Below are positions 1 to 7,173 of a DNA stretch of 10,956 bases, one piece after another. How positions within the stretch are numbered: the stretch's first letter is position 1; every line of letters begins with the position of its first letter. The position numbers and the translations under genes are program-made. The notes beneath the pieces are model-generated. The model was not told the origin of the DNA. It saw only the letters and a program-made list of their open reading frames with translations, and searched no databases. Origin of the DNA: Ectocarpus siliculosus (lineage: Eukaryota > Sar > Phaeophyceae > Ectocarpales > Ectocarpaceae); assembly GCA_000310025.1 (NCBI GenBank), contig FN649751.1, forward strand, positions 3,388,687 to 3,399,642, in the 5' to 3' direction.

Positions 1-1800
1 AGCCCCCCCCCCCCTTGGTCCGCCGCCACCCTCCCCAGTCGGAGGGGGGGCCCCCCCCCCCCGCGGCTTCGCTCTCGCCGTCGGCCCCACCTACCGTCAT
101 CACCGACCGCCCCCCCAACCCCGTTCGCTTGTCGCTCACGTCCGACGGCTCCCACTCCGCTCGCGGGCTCTCCACCGTCGGCGTCATCTCCCCCCCCCCG
201 GGACCTCCCAGCGTCGTCGTCGTCGCCTCCTCCTGGTGGTGGTGACGGTCCCCTCTCATCGCCGCCGCCGCCGCCGGCGCTGTGAAGGCGGAGGAAGCCC
301 CGGCGCTGCACCCGCCGGCCGCCGTCGCCGAGGCCGAGCCCGCGGAGGCGGCGAGGAGGGGGACGGAGAGGTCGTAAAAGCGGTCCGGGTGGTCGGAGTG
401 GCGGCCGCAGGTGCGGCAGGTGATGCGGCCGAGGAGGACCCCCTGGAAAGTTTCCGCGGCGGCGCTTTGCCAGTATACATCGCGCTGCACGCAGGTGTTT
501 GGTTGCCCGTCGTTTGTTGTCGCGGCCGTGATAAATGGACACAGAAAGGTCAAGAGTGGACAATCGCACGAGAGGAATGCGTGGGGCAGAGCGGAGGATG
601 ACGGCGAGCGGCAGAAGGAGCGAAAAACGAAAAAGGTCGGAAGCTGCGACACGAGGTCAGGCGGGGAGGGAGGGGGGGAGGACGGGTATAGAAGCAAGTA
701 GGTGAGGTGGTCGCAGCGTCTAATCCACCCGACGCCTCCCGACAACGTAAAAAAAATACGGGCACCCAAGAGCCGTTTCAAAAGTTTGGCCCACGACGCT
801 GCCTCCCACCCAAGGTGATCACGCAGAACCCCGGACTGACCTGAGCGGTTGCTCCGTCCCCAGACGCTACCCGTTCGGTCGACCGCTCGTTGCCGCCGCC
901 GTCCCCGCCGCTGGCGCTCCACACGCCGTCCGCGGGCGTGGCCGGCGGGGTGGCCTTTCCTCCCTGCTTCGGCCTTTTGTTCTTGTCGGTGCCCGCGTCC
1001 GTTGCCGCGGCGGAAGCCTGAGCGGACGGATGGTGATTCTGCGACGGGTCGTCGAGGAGGGAGGCCGTAGACGGACCGGTGGCGGCGGCGGCGGCAGCGG
1101 TATCGGCGGCGGCCGCGGACTCCGCCGAGGAGGCGGCCATCGCCGCCGTCAAGGCCGCGTGTCCGGGCTCGAAGCTCACCGGCACCTTCTCGCGTGGGGG
1201 AACGTCAGCGGGGGGTTGTGTGGTGGTGAGCACATCACGTTGCGCGTGTGATTTTCCTTAGTAGGTGGCCCCCACGTACAGGGTCTCGAAGAGAAAATGA
1301 AACAGCGCATGTGGTGCAGACAATGGTAAACAACAGAGGGTCATCTGTCTGCGGGAGCGAGAAAAATTCCAACAAACGGAACTCGGCACTCTTTTTCGCT
1401 GTTCTTCCCTCCCTCTCCCGCCCTCTCTTGTCATCTCCCGACGTCCTTTCTCACCGGGCGTCTGAGCTCTTCGTGCAGCAGGTCCAAGATCGACCGCAGC
1501 GCCTCGTGCGCGTCGTGCTGCCCGTTGCCGGCGAACCAGCGGTTTCCCTTGACGAGAGCGCGGATAACCTCCGCCGGTGTCTCTGCCCGCCGCCGGCCGC
1601 CGCCGCTACCGCCGCCGCCGCCTTCGTCCGACCACATCTCCGAATAGAGCTTGGACATGGCGAAGGCTAGCGGGCTGTTGTTGTAGTGGGAGCGTGGGAA
1701 TGACGACACGAGGCATGCGATTGGTTTCGATTTGGCGGCGGTTGATTGATTCGTCGGGCACATGCAACTGACAGTGGTTGCCCTCGCTCTGGGTTGCCTG

Positions 1801-1853
<53 letters not shown>

Positions 1854-4341
1854 AGGGAGGCAACCACCGGAGATGGCGGCGGTCGCCTGCTCAACGGAGT
1901 GGCGGCATTTGGCTTCTAGGAATCTGATTAACCCAAAACTTGTCAAGGGGACATCGGGTGTTCGAATCAGACACTTCCGAGGCCCTTTCTATGCCCCAGC
2001 AAACTTCTTGCTGCACCTGGATGCACTCCACCTTCCACAGCAAGAACATCTGCCAGAACCATACCGCTTGCATATCATGAAATGCCTCAAAGCTTGCGAG
2101 GGCACACGAGCTGTTGAGCGCGACAAGCCCTGCACCAGTTTCAACAATTTTAGCCATTTCTTCTTGCCCTTGAACGGCGACAGCTTCACAATGGCCGGCC
2201 GGGCACCGCAAACTTTCACCTCAACACCTCAAAACTCACCCCCACACCACCGTTGTGCAATCACCCCCAAAAACGACGGCTTGAAGAAACATGCACACAC
2301 GCCCACAACTCACCACGGACGCCCAGCGACACTAGGACCAGGGACGCATTCCACCAGGTGCGCCCGGAATGGAGCACACCTCGCGAGCGCCTGCAGGCTA
2401 GCGTTCAGGTAGCAGAAGTTCCCCTCGTTGGTCAGCCCGACCACTCCCTTCACTCCCGCTCCGCCATTGCCGCGTCCGCTGCCGCCGCCATGCTCATTGC
2501 TACCGCTACTGCTCGCATCCATGGTGCTGGTGCTGCTATTGTTGTCATTGTTGCTGTTGTTGCTGCCCTTAACGGGGGACACTGCAGACGATGCGCCACC
2601 TGAACCGCCGCCGCCGCCGCCGCCGTTGCTTGCGACCATCACCACCACCGGCGTCGCCGATACCGCCGCCGACAAGAAACCCCCCGGTGCCTGGGGCGAC
2701 GAGAGGGATACCCGGCCGACCCAAGGATCTGCAGGGATGAACCGGCTCAGCAGCTCGGGCTGCTGCTTAGCATTGGAGCGGGCATTGTTCAAGCATATGG
2801 AGGGGGTGGGGCCGGGGTGGCGGGGGACGGGGAGTGGCGAGGAGAGCGCTATCACACACCGTGCGGCATTTTGTGGTTGCCAGTGGCCGTAGCGAAACAG
2901 CGCAGTGTGTGATGTGCGAGCTAACTCGAAGATATCCACGCATAACGTGAAGCCTATTCAGGGTACTCAGGATACGCAATTCATGTAACGCGTTCGCAAC
3001 AAAATCTTCTCGCCAAATAAAGAGCGTGTGGAAAGAGACCGGCCTGAAAAGGCCAACAAATGAGGAACACAAGGCGAGGCCGGGGGGCGGGGGTTGCAAA
3101 TGATGAAGGTTCTTGGGTGCATCTCGTTGTCGTTTTGACAGCGAAGGCTGTAGGTGCACATCAGATCCGGACCGGGCTTTGTAAACCTCTGGCCCCGTCG
3201 TTCTGAGGGGTGCCACACAGGCTACAGGAGAGCGTTTGCTTGCCTCTAGGCATGATTACTACAACTTCCTGCCGCCCAACGCCTCTTCTCTTCTCGGGCG
3301 GCACCGCGGGCGTTAACAACGGAGCGCGGCGCGGGGCTACTGGTGCTCTGACAAGGATGTGCGCAACAAATAAGCTCGTTGAAATTAAAAGGGCTGGGAT
3401 GGTGGCGGTGGTGGTGGTGGTGGTCTGAATTTTTGTTTGCTCTCGGCAGGCTTTCGGGCAAGGATTTGATCGATCGGGTGTTCGTAGTTACTTGCCCTCC
3501 GGAAGGTTCGTGGTCGGGCGGTCGAATGTAATGTACCCCAACTCAAATCAACACCACAACCTTCTGTGGGACACATGCATGTGGGCAAGACACTACTGCT
3601 GCTTCTGTACGGGGGGGAATAGGCAGCGGGCATGCAGTATCGCGGATGCCTACAATACAACGTGTGCATATCGAGTGTTACAACTAACAACAGGCGGAAT
3701 CTGTAGGATTGTATGATGGATGTATCCATGCACCACTCAATTCGTCTCGCACGGTGGTCTTTTCTGGTGAGCACAGCAGTAAGTAGTCTTGATGAATGTT
3801 TCATTACTTCTCTTTGATTTTTCACAAGCAAGTGTCTGCGTGCCCTTTTTCGGTTAGCCTATGACCACCACCACGGGAAGGTGTACGCGTCAGTTCTGGA
3901 CCAGAAACCGGGAAATAGAAAATAGAAGGCACTTCTGAAGCAGCGATCGACGTTTTTTTTGTTTGTTGTCCAAGAGAACAGCCGAGACCGCGACGCATGA
4001 ATGAAAACAATTGCATCGACGTCATCCCAGGTGCTGCTACAGGAGCGTCGCGTTTTCGCATCCCCGTTGCTCACCTCGGCAGGAGCACCCCCACCAGCAG
4101 CAGCAACCGCATCAGCGCCAGAGCGGCCTGCTGGCCTTCCGTTCGCCCGCTTCCCTCCCCCTCCTCCTCCTCCGCCCCCCCTGCTGCCGCCCGCGGCACC
4201 AGGTCTTGACGGCCTAGCAGCGTTTCCGTTTCCGTTCGCATTCGAAGCAATTCCTTTTCCGATCGGGCTCAGGCTCAGGTCTGGGGCCGTTCTGGGGCGC
4301 TGCCGTCTGGTGGCACCCCTGCTTGCTTCTCGGGCAGGCAT
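1..4341 (-). CDS. Ubiquitin-specific protease (USP/UCH), N-terminal and central part, 3' end outside window
   Basis: USP enzymes are cysteine proteases that cut ubiquitin from proteins. Reading leftward I join 4341-4075, 2762-2314, 1674-1455, 1188-841 and 484-140 or on to the edge. Phases agree at all four introns and donors are GTGAGC, GTGAGT, GTGAGA and GTCAGT. The model has a low-complexity N terminus. Its Cys box is GLTNEGNFCYLNASLQAL, with catalytic Cys at about residue 206 (codon 2414-2412). The second box is GNGQHDAHEALRSILDLLHE (about 288-307). The finger start is FQGVLLGRITCRTCG with DRFYDLSVPL (about 441-471). The second CxxC and the His box must lie beyond the left edge, so the catalytic triad cannot be checked. 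I cannot name the subfamily. The domain call is firm; the first exon and outer limits are less so. Confidence 0.9.
140..484 (-). CDS. USP exon 5, zinc-finger start, left limit uncertain
   Basis: The acceptor is GTGCAG at 485-490. It reads RDVYWQSAAAETFQGVLLGR, then ITCRTCG and HPDRFYDLSVPL, the first half of the USP finger. Cys codons at 418-416 and 409-407 form the first CxxC. After this the exon is Ala/Gly/His-rich. A GTGAGC donor at 139 gives phase 0, and a GTAGGT lies further on. The frame also stays open to the left edge through poly-G runs, so the exon may be longer. Confidence 0.75.
485..840 (-). other. USP intron 4
   Basis: GTCAGT...GCAG, 356 bases. It holds A- and G-rich stretches (for example 749-756 and 666-678) and nothing recognisable as a gene. 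Confidence 0.65.
841..1188 (-). CDS. USP exon 4, low-complexity insert
   Basis: The acceptor is ACGCGAG and the donor GTCAGT at 840. The 116 codons are Ala/Ser/Thr-rich, with KNKRPKQGGK and a Gly-rich end. They sit between the second USP box and the zinc finger, a place where many USPs carry non-catalytic inserts. No domain is seen. Support is the open frame, phase 0 on both sides and the lack of any other bridge between flanking exons. The acceptor is the weakest point. Confidence 0.7.
1189..1454 (-). other. USP intron 3
   Basis: GTGAGA...CGAG, 266 bases. Nothing else is seen. Confidence 0.6.
1455..1674 (-). CDS. USP exon 3 with QDAHE-type box
   Basis: The acceptor is CAACAG and the donor GTGAGA at 1454. 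It encodes PLAFAMSKLYSEMW, a Gly/Arg loop, then GNRWFAGNGQHDAHEALRSI and LDLLHEEL, the second conserved USP box (QQDAHEFL in many members). His replaces the usual second Gln and Ala the usual Phe. This box packs beside the catalytic cleft. Confidence 0.9.
1675..2313 (-). other. USP intron 2
   Basis: GTGAGT...CAACAG, 639 bases between the Cys-box and second-box exons. It holds a long GA microsatellite and a block (about 1890-2215) that stays open on both strands and is less GC-rich than its surroundings. Confidence 0.8.
1804..1849. repeat. (GA)23 microsatellite
   Basis: Forty-six bases of uninterrupted GA dinucleotide inside USP intron 2. On the transcribed (minus) strand it is (TC)23, a pure pyrimidine tract about 130 bases before the acceptor. 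Confidence 0.98.
2314..2762 (-). CDS. USP exon 2 with catalytic Cys box
   Basis: The acceptor is GCTAAGCAG|CAG; it follows a pyrimidine-rich stretch and is flanked by two other possible AGs. The exon encodes PELLSRFIPADPWVGRVSL, a Gly/Ser/Asn-rich linker, then GVKGVVGLTNEGNFCYLNAS and LQALARCAPFRAHLVE. The donor is GTGAGT at 2313. TG left at the end joins C of the next exon to give Cys in GRP-C-PLAFA. The Cys codon at 2414-2412 is the catalytic nucleophile by family position. Confidence 0.88.
2763..4074 (-). other. Proposed USP intron 1, 1.3 kb
   Basis: GTGAGC to GCTAAGCAG, 1312 bases, less GC-rich than the exons. It holds a (GGT)6 tract at 3407-3424 and no frame that looks coding on either strand. 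If the first-exon call is wrong, part of this would be 5' leader or intergenic. Confidence 0.45.
3407..3424. repeat. (GGT)6 microsatellite
   Basis: Six GGT units, preceded by an imperfect GGTGGC unit. Confidence 0.95.
4075..4341 (-). CDS. Probable first coding exon of the USP gene
   Basis: From an ATG at 4341-4339 (G at -3), 89 codons stay open to a strong GTGAGC donor at 4074. The phase (0) matches the acceptor of the next exon. The peptide starts MPAREASRGATRRQR and is rich in Arg, Gly, Ala and Asn, with a nine-Gly run; it has no known domain and looks disordered and basic. The reading frame stays open upstream to about 4485 without another ATG. It could also belong to a separate short transcript. 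Confidence 0.5.
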
Positions 4342-5273
4342 CTCCACCAGCTGATCTCCACAGCACTCACTAGAAAGAAGTAGCTTGTAATCCACCGCGC
4401 GCGCGGCCCGCGTTCCTCGTTTTTTGAAAAACCCGGTTATACAGCCCGCACGAGAAGGAGTTGCTCTTCTCTGACTCGCACACACACGAAACGGAGACTA
4501 CTGCTGTCCTTTACACCGCGGGTGCGACGCCCCGGTGGTGGTGGGTGCTATCGCTCGTCGTGACCCCCCCCCCCCGAAGGAAGCGGAGCAGGGGAAATTG
4601 TTTTGTTCCGAGAAAAGAGACGCCCTCGCCTTTGTGCCTCTCCTTTATATAGTTGGTGGGGACGACAGGTGTTTTTTTGCCTTCGCTCCCCCTGCTCAGT
4701 GATAGCCCACGCAAGCAAGTCGCGACCAGGAATGGCAAATCAGCTCAGCAGCGCTCAGCTTAGAGAGAACGGTATGATTCCATGGTCATCTTCGTGCAAA
4801 CACGAACAGACCAACAGACCCCGGTGTCTTGTCGACGTTGCCCCAACACCTGGTGCCTGCTGCTGCTGCTTCTGCCGCGTCCAAAAAGAAGTTGTCGATA
4901 ATTTTTTCAGACGGAGAAAAAACAACCCCCCCTCTTGCTCCGTCGCAGCTTTCTCGTCCCTTCGCTTCTTTCGTCTCCCTTCTCGAAGGGCCCACAGGAG
5001 CAAGAACGGCAACCGCTTCTTGTTGTTGAAGAGGCGGCACAGAGCGGTGGTGCGGTGTTGAGCGCGAAAGCGGAACAAAGACTGATTTGCTGGCAGAGGG
5101 GGCGCGAAGGAGGAACCTAAAGGAAACTGACACCCATGCCGGGATTCAAACCAATAAACATTTTGCGGAGCCCCCTAAAGAGAGCTCGCTCGTCTGGTCC
5201 CGGCACGTCCATTTTACGCAGCCTCCCTCTCACCACAGCCACACAGCCCACGCGGCCGCACACACGTCGAGGC
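4342..5273. promoter_or_regulatory. Divergent intergenic region between USP and PWP1
   Basis: About 930 bases separate the two start codons, and both promoters and 5' leaders must fit here unless an upstream non-coding exon exists. It holds a C10 run (4566-4575), a CTG/CTT-rich stretch (4857-4875) and several short overlapping open frames, for example 4829-5029 plus, none with a recognisable product. Confidence 0.6.
4644..4651 (-). promoter_or_regulatory. TATA-like box for the USP gene
   Basis: On the minus strand the sequence reads CTATATAAAGG, a consensus-like TATA element, about 300 bases upstream of the proposed USP ATG. It would predict a start site near 4615-4620 and a leader of about 275 nt. 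This is a match by eye only; TATA use in this lineage is not known to me. Confidence 0.35.
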
Positions 5274-5294
5274 ATGATCAGCTCGCTGTCATGG
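5274..5294 (+). CDS. PWP1: PWP1 exon 1 (7 codons)
   Basis: This encodes MISSLSW, the conserved first residues of fungal and plant PWP1. The donor is GTGGGT at 5295. A second GT at 5299 would leave the wrong phase for exon 2. The next codon, the conserved Val, comes from exon 2, giving W|VPRG. Confidence 0.85.
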
Positions 5295-7137
5295 GTGGGT
5301 ACTAATTATATCTTGGGTGATTTCCTCGCAAAGAGAGAAAGAAACCTGTAGTTGATAGGGAGAGACATCCATTCACCACCAGTAGCTGTTCACCGGCATG
5401 TTGCTGTGTGCGACCTTCTTCCTTCGCACCTCAGCCCTGGGCGCCGCTGTTCCCTTGCCCCCGCTCTCCGTTCGGCAGGTCCCCAGGGGGGCATCGAAAA
5501 GCAAGCCTCTGCGCTACGAGGTATCGCAACGCGAGCTAGAGGAGATGATGCGGGAGCAGGGGTAAGAGTGGGAGTGGGACAGAGAGAGAGCGCGGAGAAA
5601 TCGTGAGGGATTTGATAAATAACCCAGGACTGGTTGTGTGAGCACCACATCACGACACAGCAGCAGTATACCCGATTGTTCCCGACACCTGATTGAGGCG
5701 TCCACAAGAACGCTGCACACAGCCTCCGGGTTGGCCGATTAGATGGCAACCAGTGTTGAGAGCACTACCGGTACAAGCTCGTAGCATCCACAGCCAACGC
5801 CATGAGATAGGATGGGACATTTCCGCACTCCTTCTCCCTCCCGAAGCAGAGGATGATGGGGGTTGGTGGATCTCGACAGTCCAGTGCAACGTTGTGTTCA
5901 TCGACGAATATTGCAGCCTCAAACGGCGGTAGCATGGTACATCAGACCGCGTGTTTGGAGCCATTTTATGGTCAACGGGCATGTTTGTTAAACTGTATCG
6001 TCGGCGTTGTTCTACTGCTGTGGAGATGGTATGTGAAATACATGTATCTTTACTAGAAGTATTTACTACCCGGGCGAACTGCTGGGGTGCATGTTATTCA
6101 TGTTTACAAGCACGAACGGGGTGGAAGTAACACGCCATACATGAGCCGTGGCGTTATTTTATGAGTTGAAGTTGGTGGTAGTTCTGCGATGCAACCCTTT
6201 CTGGAAACAACATTTCCAGCACAGCCGTCAGGACATCCAACATGGGTAGATGCATTTCCAGCACAGCCGTCAGGACATCCAACATGGGTAGATGCATCGA
6301 GCCCTGATCAAACCTCCGCTCGACCATGTTTGCACCCCCCCCCCACCTTCTCTCTCTCTGCTCCCCTCCGCTAACCTCTCAGGATAGCAGAGGACGAAGA
6401 GGTGGCCGACGACAACGACATCCTCGGCGACGGCGCTGAGGGAGTTGCCAGAGGCGCCGCCGCTGGCGGCGGCGGCGACGACGAGCTGCCTCCCGAACTG
6501 CGCATGGACGACTACGACAACGAGCCGGGGCTAACGGTATCGGGCCCCCGGGACGGCGGCGAAGGCGGGGACGGGAGCGATTCCGACGACGACGACGACG
6601 ACGACGGTGATGACTTGGACGCCATGGAGGAGGAGGAGGAGGAGGAGGAGGAGGAGGAGGAGGAGGAGGAGGAAGAGGGCGAGGGTGAGGCGATGGGCGT
6701 GAGCTTGCTGGAGGAGCCCAGCACCGGGCAGGTGTTCGCGTACGAGTCGGAGGGGGAGGATTCCGACACCGAGGACAACATCATCAAGCCGGGGGACCAC
6801 GTGCTGCTCACGGCCAGCACCGAGGAGGTACGTGTTTACGCGCGGCGTTTTTGCCTTGGTTCTCACGAATGAATCAAGCGTGCCGTGTCATGCCTCCTAG
6901 TCCACGCGTGTGCACAACCACCGGCTGCTGGAAAGTTGGTCTTTTGAGAGCTGTACACACGTTTTTACTCACGCACAGCTGCTACAGCAGGAGATTCGCA
7001 AGACTTAAAACTGCCGCAGAGAGAAGTCAATCTTCAATTTTCTCGCTGTCTTGTTTATCTCTCTGCTATGGTCCTCACTCCTTGCGCCGCCCACACCCCA
7101 TCCCCGTGTCCCTTGCCCCTTAACGGTACCCTGACGC

Positions 7138-7173
<36 letters not shown>

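Larger units (their letters stand above)
5562..6382 (+). other. PWP1 intron 2
   Basis: GTAAGA...CTCAG, 821 bases, with a C-rich then CT-rich tract (6335-6360) before the acceptor. It carries a hairpin and a 42-base tandem duplication, and no recognisable gene. Confidence 0.88.

Noticed and set aside
1954-1982. GTTCGAATC, resembling a tRNA T-loop
   Set aside because: No pairing T stem, anticodon arm or acceptor stem can be drawn around it.
1762-2412. 216-codon plus-strand open frame
   Set aside because: Its first part is the GA microsatellite read as Arg-Glu, and it crosses the USP Cys-box exon on the opposite strand.
3385-3831. 148-codon minus-strand open frame in proposed USP intron 1
   Set aside because: Irregular composition, no domain, and a Pro run that is only the translated GGT microsatellite.
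4829-5029. 66-codon plus-strand open frame in the intergenic region
   Set aside because: No recognisable domain, overlapping open frames on both strands, and pyrimidine-rich composition explain it without a gene.
5136-5160. GGGATTCAAACC, resembling the 3' part of a tRNA
   Set aside because: The flanks do not pair and no upstream arms fit; the position is just before PWP1.
5650-5982. 110-codon minus-strand open frame inside PWP1 intron 2
   Set aside because: No recognisable domain and no splice or start context; it fits chance in GC-rich DNA.
6512-6866. Minus-strand open frames with poly-Ser or poly-Leu
   Set aside because: They are antisense shadows of the GAG and GAC repeats in PWP1 exon 3.
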